This document shows, piece by piece, positions 1 through 9,555 of a stretch of 64,000 bases of DNA. The notes beneath the pieces are model-generated. The model saw nothing but the letters and a program-made list of their open reading frames with translations. It made no database searches and was not told the origin of the DNA. This DNA comes from Bradyrhizobium sp. BRP22 (lineage in GTDB: Bacteria > Pseudomonadota > Alphaproteobacteria > Rhizobiales > Xanthobacteraceae), in NCBI RefSeq assembly GCF_020194175.1, contig NZ_JADYVX010000009.1:62001-126000 (forward strand). Direction: 5' to 3'. Numbering within the stretch: position 1 is the first letter of the stretch; every line of letters starts with the position of its first letter. The position numbers were made by a program, and so were the translations under genes.

Positions 1-804
1 GTGCTCGCCGTATTCATGGGTATGGATGCTCACCAGCACCACATCGCTGAGCTCGCGAGCCTCGCGCACCCACCGCGCAATACCCTCGACGTCCTCTGAC
101 TTGGCGTACATGCGGATCGCCGGCCGCTCGGCTGCGCGGAAGCGCAGGTCCTTGAATTCGACCAGCGCAGGATCATCCGGCGGAAAACCGAATCCCAACT
201 CGATGATCTTGCGCCGCATGCGCTCGAGGCCGAGCTGCTCGGCGATCTCTGCAAGCGAGGAAAGTTGGTGTGGTGTGACCTCGTAGACCGTGCTGTAGCG
301 CAGCGGGTTGACGCCGGGCCGGCCGGGCATGTCAGGTCGTTGCGCGCTCGCTTCCTGACCTTTGGCGAAAGTAGCTGAGCATGACAGCAGGGCGACTGTT
401 CCGTTTGGATGCGTATGGTAGACGGGACGACGCGCCTCTTCGAGATTGCGTCCGACGCCGGCGAAACTCAGTCCGCGTTGTTCCAAGGCGTCGATGCCTC
501 GAAGCAGCCCGGAGACGCCGTAGTCGAGACAGTGGTTGGTCGCCGCCGCGAACAGATCGAAGCCGGCTTCGGTCAGTTCATCCAGCACCCAGGCCGGAGC
601 GCCGAAATGCGATCCTCCGCTCTCGAGCGCCGGATCACCCTCGAAATCATTCGGGACGACTTCGAGATTCGTGAAGGACACGTCGGCGTTCCGGATGAGA
701 TCGAACAGTGGACGGACCGTCGTGTCCTGGTGCGTCAGTAGCCGTCGCTGGACGATACTGTCTCCCGTCAGGGCAAGGCGTAGCTCGGATCGATTCGTCA
801 TCAT
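1..804 (-). CDS. CapA-family protein (PGA_cap metallophosphoesterase-like), 3' end cut by window
   Basis: Reading from 804 down to base 1 there is an open frame of 268 codons without a stop, so the C-terminus lies outside the window. The protein opens with an LALTGDSIVQRR segment, has a TNLEVVPN segment and a TNHCLDYG segment, and ends at the edge with VVLVSIHTHEYGEH. These are the metal-site blocks of the CapA/PgsA (poly-gamma-glutamate capsule) family, which resembles calcineurin-like phosphoesterases. Many soil-bacterial members are soluble and not linked to capsules, and no capsule genes are visible here. Two adjacent ATG codons lie at 804 and 801 behind a GGGGAGG ribosome site. The one at 801 has the better spacing (about 5 nt), so either is possible. 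It is divergent from the P450 gene. Confidence 0.8.
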   Translation of the reverse strand, partial: MMTNRSELRLALTGDSIVQRRLLTHQDTTVRPLFDLIRNADVSFTNLEVVPNDFEGDPALESGGSHFGAPAWVLDELTEAGFDLFAAATNHCLDYGVSGLLRGIDALEQRGLSFAGVGRNLEEARRPVYHTHPNGTVALLSCSATFAKGQEASAQRPDMPGRPGVNPLRYSTVYEVTPHQLSSLAEIAEQLGLERMRRKIIELGFGFPPDDPALVEFKDLRFRAAERPAIRMYAKSEDVEGIARWVREARELSDVVLVSIHTHEYGEH

Positions 805-1161
805 AGCCTCCCCAAAATGGTCGGAAAGATGGGGGCGCGTCGTTCATGGCCATGTTGCGGTATTGGGCGCTACGCTAGTATTTCCGCCTTCGGGATTAAC
901 GCTTCAATTGTAACCTACTTCGAATAGCTTACATGTGAGCAGCCACTGCAAAGCGTGGGGTGTGATGGCGGAAGCCGAAGCGGCCCGGATATTGTTCTCG
1001 TCGAGATAAGCGGGACGGTTGCCGGTGCGGCTGGCGTGCTCGCAAAAATCGTGATTTTGGGCGGCTCGGTTACAGGCGTAATATGATCCTTGTGTACTGA
1101 AACGGTCGCGTAGTGCGCGCACTGCACAATCTCTCCCGATTTGCGAGGCGGAGACAAGAAC
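805..1161. other. Divergent intergenic region between capA-like gene and P450
   Basis: This 357 bp stretch separates two divergent genes. It carries the CapA ribosome site next to 804 and a possible promoter for the P450 around 1057-1084. Short frames on both strands have no recognisable protein content. I see no RNA gene or strong repeat. Confidence 0.5.
1057..1084 (+). promoter_or_regulatory. Possible sigma-70-like promoter for the P450
   Basis: TTGGGC (1057-1062) and TAATAT (1079-1084) are separated by 16 bp and lie about 75 bp ahead of the P450 start. The match to -35/-10 consensus is moderate, and this is inferred from sequence only. Confidence 0.3.
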
Positions 1162-2622
1162 GTGAGCTACAGCGATACTCAGGCGGGCTCGCAGCGGCCG
1201 GCAAAAACGGGTGCGATGGCTCCAGCCAAGCGACGTTTGGAGGATCTTCCGGCGCCGCGCGGATTGCCATTGCTGGGTAATTTGCTCCAGCTCGATCCAA
1301 AGCAGCTGCACATCCAGCTCGAAACATGGAGCCGGGAGCTAGGATCGACCTATACGATCAAGCTCGGCTCGAAACGCGTCCTCGTGACATCCAGCGTCGA
1401 GATCGCGCTCTCTGCGTTAAAGGATCGCCCAACCCGGTTTCGGCGGTTGTCCGCGATCGAGTCGGTGGCCAGGGAAATCGGAACCAACGGTGTTTTCTCT
1501 GTCGAGGGAGAGGCGTGGCGCCCGCAGCGCGATCTCGTCATGCGCGCACTTGCGCCATATCAGCTCGAGGGCTTCTTCCCCACGTTGCAGCTCATCTCCG
1601 ATCGGTTGCGTCGACGCTGGCAAAAGAGCGTCGATGCCGGCACAGACACGGACGTGTTGCAGGATCTCACGCGCTTTACCGTCGACGTCACGACAAGCCT
1701 GGTATTTGGACGGGATGTGAACACGCTGGAGACGGACGAGGACGTGATTCAGCAGCACCTTGGTGTCGTTTTTCCGATGATCAATTACAGGATAAACGCA
1801 GCGCTTCCCTATTGGCGCTATTTCAAGCTGCCCCAGGATCGTCGGCTCGACCGCTCCCTGCATGCGGTTCGCAGCTTCGTTGAAGAGATGATCCGGCATG
1901 CGCGCGAGCGCATGCGGCGGGAACCGGCGGAGACGCCGCGCAACTTGCTTGAGGCCATGCTCGCGCTCAGGGACGAGCCCAATTCCGGTTTCAGCGACGG
2001 CGACGTCTACGCCAATGTCCTCACGCTGCTGCTTGCGGGCGAGGACACCACGGCCCACAGTCTGGCCTGGGCCATGCACGGCCTGGCCGGCAATCCCGAG
2101 CTGCAATCGCAATTACAGCATGCGGCGCGGGACGCTCTCGGCGCGGCGCGTGTGCCGGCAAGCTTCGCCGACACGGCCAAGCTTGCTATCTTTGAAGGTG
2201 TCGCATTTGAAGCGATGCGCATGCGGAGCGTGGCGCCGCTGCTTTTTCTGGAGGCCAACGAGAACACTGAGCTGGCCGGCATCGAGATTCCCAAAGGCGC
2301 CCCGGTGTTTCTGCTGACCAGACCCCCGACGCTCGACGACAACAACTATCGGGATGCCAGCGAATTCAAGCCGGAACGATGGGTCGGCCCTCGCGAAAGC
2401 AATCGCGATGGGCACAATGCAAGGGCGTTCCTTCATTTTGGCGCTGGTCCGCGCTTCTGCCCGGGGCGCTATCTCGCCAGTCTGGAAATGAAGATGGTGC
2501 TGGCAACGCTGGCTCGCAATTTTTGCGTTGAATACGCCGAAGAGCCGAGCGCCACCCGGGAAGTGTTGGCCTTCACCATGATGCCAAGCCGCCTCCGTTT
2601 GCGCCTTACCGCCATCGACTGA
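1162..2622 (+). CDS. Cytochrome P450
   Basis: A 486-residue P450 monooxygenase. The oxygen-binding I-helix motif AGEDTT is at about residues 292-297, the ExxR motif (EAMR) at about 350-353, and the haem loop FGAGPRFCPGR with the axial Cys at about 433. The N-terminus has the proline-rich P450 entry (LPAPRGLPLLGN) but no membrane anchor, so it is probably soluble and needs separate redox partners. None lies next to it. The GTG at 1162 is chosen because a GGAGAC ribosome site lies about 7 nt upstream; an in-frame TTG at 1141 lacks such a site. The substrate cannot be told from sequence. It converges on the sensor kinase gene. Confidence 0.92.
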   Translation: MSYSDTQAGSQRPAKTGAMAPAKRRLEDLPAPRGLPLLGNLLQLDPKQLHIQLETWSRELGSTYTIKLGSKRVLVTSSVEIALSALKDRPTRFRRLSAIESVAREIGTNGVFSVEGEAWRPQRDLVMRALAPYQLEGFFPTLQLISDRLRRRWQKSVDAGTDTDVLQDLTRFTVDVTTSLVFGRDVNTLETDEDVIQQHLGVVFPMINYRINAALPYWRYFKLPQDRRLDRSLHAVRSFVEEMIRHARERMRREPAETPRNLLEAMLALRDEPNSGFSDGDVYANVLTLLLAGEDTTAHSLAWAMHGLAGNPELQSQLQHAARDALGAARVPASFADTAKLAIFEGVAFEAMRMRSVAPLLFLEANENTELAGIEIPKGAPVFLLTRPPTLDDNNYRDASEFKPERWVGPRESNRDGHNARAFLHFGAGPRFCPGRYLASLEMKMVLATLARNFCVEYAEEPSATREVLAFTMMPSRLRLRLTAID

Positions 2623-2702
2623 TGGTCAGCATCCGCGATCGAGCGTAGCGTGTTTGCTGCCAACGGTCCCGCAACGCGTTGGCCGGGTTCAAGCTACCTC
2701 GC

Positions 2703-5408
2703 TCATGGTTCGCGGAGCATCGCGTGCAGACGCCGGGCCAGGTCTGCAAGTCGGAAGGGCTTTTCGACAATTGGAAACTCTCCGACTGCATTGTGTCGCT
2801 CCAGCACATCCGCCGCATAGCCAGAGGCGAGAAGGATTTTGATACTCTTGCTGAGCTTCCTCGTTTCGCGGGCAAGCTCAACGCCGCTCATTCCGTTCGG
2901 CATCACGATATCGCTCAACAAGAGATCAAAATCCTGCCCGCTCTGGAGGATCCGAAGCGCATCCATGCCGTTCCGGGCACAAGCAACACGATAGCCGCAC
3001 ATGGTCAGCATCGCTGACGTGGCCTCCAGCAGATCCTCATTGTCTTCAACGAGCAGAATCCGCTCCGTGCCCGTTGGTATGGCCTGGGGTTGACTGCGCT
3101 CCGGTTCAGCTTCGCGCGCTTGCGCAGCCTTGGGCAGATACAGATCGATCGTCGTTCCGAGCCCCGGTGCGCTGTCGATGGCAATATGGCCGCCAGACTG
3201 TCGAACAAAACCATAGACCATGCTGAGTCCGAGCCCCGTACCCTTGCCGACGTCCTTGGTCGTGAAGAAGGGCTCAAACACGCGATCCAGCACTTCCGGG
3301 GTCATTCCGCAGCCGGTGTCTGAAACGGACAGCCTCACATACGATCCCGGCTGGCCGCCGGACATTGAGCACTTGTCTTGGACGATGTTCCGGGTCTCGA
3401 TCTGGAGCACACCTCCATCCGGCATGGCATCGCGTGCATTCAGGGCCAGGTTGAGCAGAGCCGTCTCCAGTAGCGACGGATCAACGTGACACATCCACAA
3501 TCCTTCATCCAGGTGCAGTTCGACTTCGCATCCGTTCCCGACAGCTTGGAGGATGAGCCCCTGGAACTCGGAAAGAAGCTGATTGGCATTGACCAGTTTT
3601 GGCTTCAATGCCTGCCCACGGGAAAAGGCGAGAAGCTGCGTCGTCAGCTTTGTCCCCCGATGGACGGAACGGCGCGCCGCCGCAGCGTACTGGCGGACCT
3701 TGCCGATATCTGCCGCGTCCTCGATGAGTTCGAGGTTCGCTGAGATCACCGTCAGCAGGTTGTTGAAGTCGTGCGCAACGCCGCCGGTGAGCTGGCCGAC
3801 GGCCTCCATCTTCTGGCTCTGATGGAGCTGCTCCTCCATCAAGCGACGTGCCTCCAGGGCCTGCTTGTGATCGGTGATGTCTCGGACGAAGATCGCAAGA
3901 CCTTGACTTGAGGGAAACGCATTGATTGCGTACCAGACGTTCCTGCGCGGACAGAATATTTCGATGTAACTTGGGCGCTGTTCTGACACGGCCTCGCGAA
4001 TTTTGTCCAGGACGTCCAGACCGGCGACCACTGGAAAGGCTTCCGTAACGGTCATGCCGACGATGTCTCGACCTTCGGCGACCTTCGCCGAAGCCGGTCC
4101 ATTGAGATAGCCAATCTTCCAGTCCTGATCGATGATGAGCACGCTGTCGGTGGTGCTTTCGAAGATCATCGTGATCCGGGCGGCAGCTTCCTCGGCTCTC
4201 TCCTTTGCCTCGGACAATTCGTGCTCGCGGCGTTCGAGCGCATCGGCCATCGTGTTGAACGCTTCCGCGACCCGCACGATTTCGCATGTTCCATGGATGT
4301 TCACGCGTTGTGCAAGATCACCGAGCCGCCATTGGTTCGCGGCATCGACCAACTGCCCAAGCGGGCGATGGATGAACCGCCGAGCACCCAACGATGTCAG
4401 GCTCAACACCAGTGCGGCGCTCAGCACGATCAGGAAGACGCCGCGCTGTGTGCCGTGTTGGATCTCAGTAAACGCCCGGGCCTTGTCGAGGCCAAAGGCG
4501 ATAACAAGCCCTCCATTTTGCAGGACTGAATAGCCGACGATCCGCTCCACGCCATCGAGATCGACAATGTCGGCCGTGCTCCGATGGCCAGGCTTTCGAT
4601 CGGAAATCCCGGGCACCCTTCGGCCAACAAATCGGGCGTTATCAGGATAGCGGGCCAGATACGTGCCGTTGCGGTCCATGATCGCAAGTGCGGCCCCCGG
4701 CGGCACATCCTGCTGAGCGATCGAGTCGGCAAGCCAATCCAGGCTGAGAGCGGCTATGACGACGCCGCCAAGCCGGGCATCGTCGCCATAGAATGGTAAT
4801 GCGAAGTGCAGGACGTTCCGGCCGGTCTGCCGACCGACTGCAAACTCTCCGATTGTGAATCGGCCGGTCTTCAATACGTCGGCGAAGTACGCCCTTCCAG
4901 CCGCGGTCGACCGCTTGTAATCATTGTTTGTATCGCAGAAGGCGTCGCCGTTGGTATCAACCACGATAAAGCTGATGAATCCTGGGTATCGCCGCATGAT
5001 CCTGGCGAGGTAGGCATTGCATCCCTCCGTGTTCTTCGCCTTTATCGCCGGAAGCTCCGATAGCGCGATCAGGGCTTGATGCGTCCCCATGACGATCTGC
5101 CGTTGTTCCGCCGCGGCGAGCTCCACCAGGTTGAGCGCCTGGGCTTGCACTTCGACCTGGCGGGCGCGACGCAGTTGCAATTCGTTATATGCTTGAATCG
5201 CGATGGCTGGAATCAGTGCGATAGCCACCAGCACGAATAGGCGTGATAAAAGGGTCACCTGGTTTCTTACCTTCTGCCGCGATCCTGCGCCCGTGGAGCC
5301 CGTGGCGCTCTGATGTCGATCGTCGGCGAAATGCCGTCTGCGATGTGCAGGACAATTATCCTTATCGCGACGTTGATCGTAACGTTGCGTAAATGTCGCC
5401 TCAGACAA
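2703..5408 (-). CDS. Hybrid sensor histidine kinase with Cache, HAMP, PAS, kinase and receiver domains
   Basis: A 901-residue membrane sensor. A basic N-terminus is followed by a membrane helix (about 54-74), a periplasmic double-Cache-like sensing domain (about 80-320) with two cysteines near 130 and 158, a second membrane helix (about 323-341), a HAMP segment (about 345-400) and a PAS domain (about 412-515). The HisKA phospho-acceptor His is in the VAHDFNN box (about 546), followed by an ATPase domain with [20 protein letters not shown] and [11 protein letters not shown] motifs. A C-terminal receiver follows with its acidic DNED pocket and phospho-Asp at about 833. The start is a TTG at 5408 behind an AGGAG/AAGGAT site; a GTG at 5258 just before the first membrane helix is an alternative. 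No separate response regulator is adjacent and the ligand is unknown. Confidence 0.9.
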   Translation of the reverse strand: MSEATFTQRYDQRRDKDNCPAHRRRHFADDRHQSATGSTGAGSRQKVRNQVTLLSRLFVLVAIALIPAIAIQAYNELQLRRARQVEVQAQALNLVELAAAEQRQIVMGTHQALIALSELPAIKAKNTEGCNAYLARIMRRYPGFISFIVVDTNGDAFCDTNNDYKRSTAAGRAYFADVLKTGRFTIGEFAVGRQTGRNVLHFALPFYGDDARLGGVVIAALSLDWLADSIAQQDVPPGAALAIMDRNGTYLARYPDNARFVGRRVPGISDRKPGHRSTADIVDLDGVERIVGYSVLQNGGLVIAFGLDKARAFTEIQHGTQRGVFLIVLSAALVLSLTSLGARRFIHRPLGQLVDAANQWRLGDLAQRVNIHGTCEIVRVAEAFNTMADALERREHELSEAKERAEEAAARITMIFESTTDSVLIIDQDWKIGYLNGPASAKVAEGRDIVGMTVTEAFPVVAGLDVLDKIREAVSEQRPSYIEIFCPRRNVWYAINAFPSSQGLAIFVRDITDHKQALEARRLMEEQLHQSQKMEAVGQLTGGVAHDFNNLLTVISANLELIEDAADIGKVRQYAAAARRSVHRGTKLTTQLLAFSRGQALKPKLVNANQLLSEFQGLILQAVGNGCEVELHLDEGLWMCHVDPSLLETALLNLALNARDAMPDGGVLQIETRNIVQDKCSMSGGQPGSYVRLSVSDTGCGMTPEVLDRVFEPFFTTKDVGKGTGLGLSMVYGFVRQSGGHIAIDSAPGLGTTIDLYLPKAAQAREAEPERSQPQAIPTGTERILLVEDNEDLLEATSAMLTMCGYRVACARNGMDALRILQSGQDFDLLLSDIVMPNGMSGVELARETRKLSKSIKILLASGYAADVLERHNAVGEFPIVEKPFRLADLARRLHAMLREP

Positions 5409-5813
5409 ATCCTTCAGTCTCCTGCTCCCTCAGTCTCCGATGCCCGGGGGCGACGTTCGTTCCACGTCCTCGCGAGCGTGATGCAAGGTCGCTGCCAGAT
5501 GCGACCCTGCCGTCTTCAAATGTTAGCAAGCTCTGCTACCGGATCATGACTTGAACGGACTGAGCAGTTACAGCCGTAACGATCGGAGCGCGCATGACGG
5601 ATGGTGACCACGAAGGTGAGGGGTATTACGTCGACAACGTTATCCTGAGGCCTGCCATCAATCGGTAACCGTGGACGCCGCACTCTACATCCGATGTATC
5701 CACGGAGTTGCACCATGAATGTCTTCGTTTACGGGACCCCGCGCGCGGGGGAGGTTAACGACATCAGCGTGGTCGCATCGAAGCACGATATTTCGGCCCC
5801 TGCACTGCCCGCG
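5409..5813. other. Intergenic region with one copy of a 60 bp repeat and a possible small ORF
   Basis: This 405 bp stretch lies upstream of the sensor kinase and downstream of the SemiSWEET gene. It holds repeat copy 1 (5521-5580) and, at its right end, the start of a 42-codon plus-strand frame with a ribosome site (5715-5843). Nothing else is recognisable. Confidence 0.5.
5521..5580. repeat. 60 bp intergenic repeat, copy 1
   Basis: Aligned by eye without gaps, it matches 6211-6270 at 48 of 60 positions. The central 20 bp, CTCTGCTACCGGATCATGAC, is identical, and both copies end in CCGTAAC. The two copies lie in the same orientation on either side of the SemiSWEET-like gene. Function unknown. 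Confidence 0.7.
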
Positions 5814-5843
5814 TCAATTCCCGCAGCCTCGCCTAATCTGTGA
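5715..5843 (+). CDS. Possible 42-residue protein
   Basis: An ATG at 5715 preceded by CGGAG about 7-8 nt upstream opens a 42-codon frame beginning MNVFVYGTPRAG and ending at a TGA at 5841-5843. It overlaps the 3' end of the SemiSWEET gene on the other strand by 30 bp. I do not recognise the product. The ribosome site is the only positive evidence, so it may be chance. Confidence 0.2.
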   Translation: MNVFVYGTPRAGEVNDISVVASKHDISAPALPASIPAASPNL

Positions 5844-6122
5844 ATGAAACTGGCGGTGCTTGAACGCCGTCAACGCGACGACGACCGCGCAGCACAGCGC
5901 GTTGAACCCATTGATCAAGCCCATGGTGATGTCCCCGAGATTGGAGAACGAGTAGACGGCCGTCGACCCGTTCGCAGCAGTCCAGAGGAACCAGGTCGAA
6001 TAGGAAATGGCTGACGCGCCATTGACATCCTGTGCGATCCTGTAGATCTGCGGCAGATAAGAAACGAGCCGCAGAGTGTTGAAGATCGTGAACAGGTAAT
6101 ACGCTATATCTGCGAACGTCAT
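5814..6122 (-). CDS. SemiSWEET / PQ-loop family small membrane transporter
   Basis: A 102-residue protein with about three hydrophobic helices and the PQ-loop signature SYLPQI near residues 21-26. A second conserved stretch is AISYSTWFLWTAANGSTA at about 38-55. One triple-helix unit of this size fits SemiSWEET, the bacterial half-transporter that dimerises to move sugars; some PQ-loop proteins carry other solutes, so the substrate is open. It is a single-gene unit between the sensor kinase and sdhA-like genes, bracketed by the two copies of a 60 bp repeat. The polar tail after the last helix is short. Confidence 0.72.
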   Translation of the reverse strand: MTFADIAYYLFTIFNTLRLVSYLPQIYRIAQDVNGASAISYSTWFLWTAANGSTAVYSFSNLGDITMGLINGFNALCCAVVVALTAFKHRQFHSQIRRGCGN

Positions 6123-6210
6123 TCCTGCACCCGGTTTTGTCCGATCTCAAATAGAGCTCGTTCGTCAAGCGCCCGGTTTTACGGCGCGCCGCTCTCTGTG
6201 CTTCTTGGAA

Positions 6211-6270
6211 TGTTGGCTAACTCTGCTACCGGATCATGACGCGCGCCGGCTGAGCGGCTACATCCGTAAC
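6211..6270. repeat. 60 bp intergenic repeat, copy 2
   Basis: This is the partner of 5521-5580 (48 of 60 positions identical by eye). It lies between the start of the SemiSWEET-like gene and the end of the sdhA-like gene. Differences cluster in a 10-base block just after the conserved core, which suggests the ends are the conserved parts. Confidence 0.7.
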
Positions 6271-6366
6271 CGAAGCGCGATCTGCCGCACCGCGGTTTGA
6301 GCCATCACACGGTTCGGCCATATGTCGCTGAGGCCGCGTGTCAAGCGTTAGACGAAGCAGTCGAGA

Positions 6367-8163
6367 TCAGTACACGCGCTCTTTTGGCGGAATCGACTGC
6401 ACCTCGTTCGAGAGGGGCTGCAGATGCACTGGCCTGTAGTCGAGACGCGCGCGGCCGTTATCATCGAGCCGGCACAAGGTATGCTTCAGCCAATTCTCAT
6501 CGTCGCGCTTGGGGAAGTCTTCTCGCGCATGGGCGCCGCGGCTTTCTGTGCGGCCGATTGCCGAATGAAAGCTGACGCTCGCCTGTGCAAGCATGTTGTC
6601 CAGTTCGAACGTCTCGGCGAGATCCGTATTGAAGATCATGGTATGATCAGCGACCCCGATGTCATCCCGCATCATGGCGATCACATCGTCAAGTTTTGCC
6701 AGACCTTCCTCCAATAGAGCGCCGATGCGAAACACGGCGCAGTGGCGCTGCATAGTCCGTTGCATGGCAAGCCTGACCTCGCCGGCGCCAGCCTCGCCTT
6801 TCGACCACCTGATGCGATCGAGACGCGCGATGGCACGATCGGTTGCCTTGTCGGGGGCTGGCGCGTGGCTTTCCTGCGGACGCAAGGTCTCCCGCACCCG
6901 GTGAGCGGCCGCTCGTCCAAATACGATGATGTCGAGAAGCGAGTTGGAGCCGAGGCGATTCGCGCCGTGCACCGAAACGCAAGCTGCTTCCCCAATCGCC
7001 ATCAGCCCTGGGACAACCGCTTCCGGATCGCCGTTGCGAGACGTGATGGCCTCACCATGCAGATTGGTCGGAACTCCGCCCATGTTGTAATGGACGGTTG
7101 GCAGCACCGGAATGGGCTGGCGCGTGACATCGACTCCTGCGAAGATTTTCGCGGTCTCGCTGATACCCGGCAGGCGTGTGTGCAGAAGCTCCGGGTCGAG
7201 ATGCTCCAGATGCAATTCGATGTAGTCCTTGTGCGGACCGCAGCCGCGCCCTTCGTTGATCTCGATCGTCATGGCGCGGCATACGACGTCGCGTCCGGCA
7301 AGATCCTTCGCGCTTGGCGCATAGCGCTCCATGAAGCGCTCGCCTTCGGCGTTGGTGAGATAGCCACCTTCGCCGCGCGCCCCCTCGGTGATCAGACAAC
7401 CGGAGCCATAGATGCCGCTCGGGTGAAACTGCGTGAACTCCATGTCCTCGAGCGGCAAGCCCGCCCTCAGGGCCATCGCGTTGCCGTCACCGGTGCAGGT
7501 GTGTGCGGCGGTGCAGGAGAAGTAGACGCGGCCGTAACCACCGGTGGCCAGCACAGTGCGGTGAGCATTGAAGCGATGGATGGTCCCATCTTCCATGTTC
7601 CATGCCAGCAGGCCACGACAGGCGCCGTCATCGTCCATCAACAGGTCCAGCGCGAAATATTCGACGAAGAACTCCGTGCCGTGGGCCAGGCACTGCTGAT
7701 AGAGCGTGTGGAGGATGGCATGGCCCGTCCGATCGGCCGCCGCACAGGTGCGTTGAGCCATCTTCTTTCCGTATCCGATGGTCTGGCCGCCGAAGGGACG
7801 TTGATAGATCCGACCATCCCCGGTGCGCGAGAAGGGCACGCCATAGTGCTCCAGTTCAAGCACCGCGGGTACGGCTTCGCGGCACATGTACTCGATCGCG
7901 TCCTGATCCCCGAGCCAGTCTGAGCCCTTGATCGTGTCGTACATGTGAAAGCGCCAATCGTCGTCATCGCCCATGTTCCCGAGCGAGGCGGCCATGCCGC
8001 CCTGTGCGGCGACGGTGTGGCTGCGCGTCGGAAAGACCTTTGTGATGCAGGCGGTCTTCAGACCTGACGACGCCATTCCGAGTGCGGCGCGCAGTCCGGC
8101 GCCTCCAGCACCGACGATCACGACGTCATAGTTCTGGTCGATGATTTCGTATGCTTTGGCCAT
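6367..8163 (-). CDS. sdhA: Succinate dehydrogenase / fumarate reductase flavoprotein subunit paralogue
   Basis: A full-length 598-residue SdhA-type protein. The FAD-binding VGAGGAG motif is at about 17-23 and the [10 protein letters not shown] segment has the His (about 49) that covalently holds FAD in this family. The active-site blocks [20 protein letters not shown] and [10 protein letters not shown] are all intact. SdhA normally sits with iron-sulfur (SdhB) and membrane-anchor (SdhC, SdhD) genes. None is present on either side: a SemiSWEET-like gene lies downstream and a divergent hydrolase upstream. It may therefore be a second copy that borrows partners made elsewhere, or may serve another dicarboxylate. 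The family assignment is firm; the role is inferred. Confidence 0.9.
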   Translation of the reverse strand: MAKAYEIIDQNYDVVIVGAGGAGLRAALGMASSGLKTACITKVFPTRSHTVAAQGGMAASLGNMGDDDDWRFHMYDTIKGSDWLGDQDAIEYMCREAVPAVLELEHYGVPFSRTGDGRIYQRPFGGQTIGYGKKMAQRTCAAADRTGHAILHTLYQQCLAHGTEFFVEYFALDLLMDDDGACRGLLAWNMEDGTIHRFNAHRTVLATGGYGRVYFSCTAAHTCTGDGNAMALRAGLPLEDMEFTQFHPSGIYGSGCLITEGARGEGGYLTNAEGERFMERYAPSAKDLAGRDVVCRAMTIEINEGRGCGPHKDYIELHLEHLDPELLHTRLPGISETAKIFAGVDVTRQPIPVLPTVHYNMGGVPTNLHGEAITSRNGDPEAVVPGLMAIGEAACVSVHGANRLGSNSLLDIIVFGRAAAHRVRETLRPQESHAPAPDKATDRAIARLDRIRWSKGEAGAGEVRLAMQRTMQRHCAVFRIGALLEEGLAKLDDVIAMMRDDIGVADHTMIFNTDLAETFELDNMLAQASVSFHSAIGRTESRGAHAREDFPKRDDENWLKHTLCRLDDNGRARLDYRPVHLQPLSNEVQSIPPKERVY

Positions 8164-8463
8164 CCTGCGGTTCTCCGGCCGTTCCTGCGATACAGCTCAA
8201 TATGGCGCCGCGCGGGTCGAATTCCATCGGCTTAGCTATGATAATACTTATCTCGGCAAGGAGAGATTCCGATATCGCTGGATGAGATGATACGCATCTC
8301 GATATTTGATTTTTCAAGGTGGAGATCGAACCTATATCTTCGTGCATCAGACAGTCAGGGGATGCCGATGGCAAGCCTCGTCGCGCTTCGCTGTTCGCAG
8401 GACATGTCTCTTCGCGCGTTTCGGCGCAAGTCAACCAAATCGTATTGCCGGAGGTTTAAGGAT
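8164..8463. other. Divergent intergenic region upstream of sdhA-like and hydrolase genes
   Basis: This 300 bp AT-richer stretch between divergent genes should hold both promoters. It contains a 17 bp palindrome at 8284-8300. A plus-strand frame runs in from 8287 but has no protein-like content before the signal peptide that starts at 8464. Confidence 0.5.
8284..8300. promoter_or_regulatory. Operator-like palindrome GAGATG-N5-CATCTC
   Basis: Perfect 6-bp inverted arms around ATACG sit in the divergent sdhA-like/hydrolase region, the size and placement of a dimeric repressor site. No regulator can be assigned; the LysR gene downstream is the nearest. Confidence 0.3.
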
Positions 8464-9405
8464 ATGAAGCTTCCAACCGTTCTATCGGCCGTCGCGGCGC
8501 TTGCCGTTGGTCAGGGCACCCGGGCCGCAGCCCTGCCGTCGACGTCGGCTACGATCACCTATCATCGCACGCAGGTGGACGGCGTCGGCATCTTCTACCG
8601 CGAAGCGGGGCCGAGCGACGCGCCGACGATCGTGCTGTTGCACGGCTTTCCATCATCCTCGCGGATGTTCGATACTTTGCTTCCGCTTCTTGCCACGCGC
8701 TATCACCTGATCGCACCTGATTATCCGGGGTTCGGCCAGAGCGAGGCGCCGCCGCCCTCGCGTTACGCCTACACCTTCGACCATCTCGCCGAGACCACAA
8801 ATGCCCTGCTCGAGCAACTGAAGATCAGCCGTTACGTCCTTTACCTGCAGGACTATGGCGGTCCGGTCGGCTATCGCATCATGCTGGCTCATCCCGAGCG
8901 AGTGCGTGCGCTTGTGATCCAGAATGCGAACGCATACAGGGAAGGGCTCGGCGCCAAATGGAGTGGCATTGCGCAATATTGGGCCGATCGTGATGCCCAC
9001 CCGGAGCAAGTCGACGCCTTCACCTCGCTCGAAGGCGCCAGGATTCGTCACATTGGCAACAGCCCGAACCCCGAGCGCTACAATCCCGATACATGGACCG
9101 ACGAATATGCGTTCCTGTCCCGACCTGGACAGCGCGAAATCCAGGCCGACCTGCTTTACGACTATCGCACGAACGTAGCCTCCTATCCCGCATGGCAGGC
9201 GTTTCTGCGCGAGCACAGGCCGCCGACGCTGATCGCGTGGGGACGTTACGATCCGTCCTTCATTGCTCCGGGCGCAGAGGCGTTCAGGCGCGACCTGCCG
9301 GACGCTGAGATTCATCTGCTGGACGCCGGTCACTTCGCGCTCGACGAGAAGGTCGACGAGATCGCGCGTCTCATGATCGACTTCCTGTCGAAGCAGCCCG
9401 AATAG
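8464..9405 (+). CDS. Exported alpha/beta hydrolase with Asp nucleophile (haloalkane dehalogenase / epoxide hydrolase type)
   Basis: A 313-residue alpha/beta hydrolase preceded by a secretion signal (residues about 1-23, ending near RAAA). The oxyanion HGFP motif is at 60-63. The nucleophile elbow reads LQDYGGPVG with Asp at about 130, not Ser, and the triad is completed by Asp 263 and His 290 (AGHF). An Asp nucleophile is typical of haloalkane dehalogenases and epoxide hydrolases. The residue after Asp is Tyr, where dehalogenases have a halide-binding Trp, so dehalogenase activity is uncertain. The ATG at 8464 is chosen for its GGAGG site 9 nt upstream and the signal peptide that follows; longer in-frame starts add no conserved sequence. 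Confidence 0.85.
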   Translation: MKLPTVLSAVAALAVGQGTRAAALPSTSATITYHRTQVDGVGIFYREAGPSDAPTIVLLHGFPSSSRMFDTLLPLLATRYHLIAPDYPGFGQSEAPPPSRYAYTFDHLAETTNALLEQLKISRYVLYLQDYGGPVGYRIMLAHPERVRALVIQNANAYREGLGAKWSGIAQYWADRDAHPEQVDAFTSLEGARIRHIGNSPNPERYNPDTWTDEYAFLSRPGQREIQADLLYDYRTNVASYPAWQAFLREHRPPTLIAWGRYDPSFIAPGAEAFRRDLPDAEIHLLDAGHFALDEKVDEIARLMIDFLSKQPE

Positions 9406-9555
9406 GGCCCAATGCGAACGACACCAGGAGCGACTGCGTCGACCGCCGATCTGCCGTATCGACCAGGGTGCCTGACGATGTGTCTGTTCTAATTGAAGAA
9501 AATATCTAGGTGGGGCATAACTCCGGCGATTGAAGCGCTGATTGCCCCCACCGAT

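Noticed and set aside
2670..2700. Terminator hairpin between the convergent P450 and kinase genes
   Set aside because: Only a 6-bp CCAACG/CGTTGG stem with an 11-base loop and no T-run; too weak to list.
8230..8250. Further MarR site near TTAGCTATGATAATA
   Set aside because: Only one half-site is present; the second arm at the right spacing does not match.
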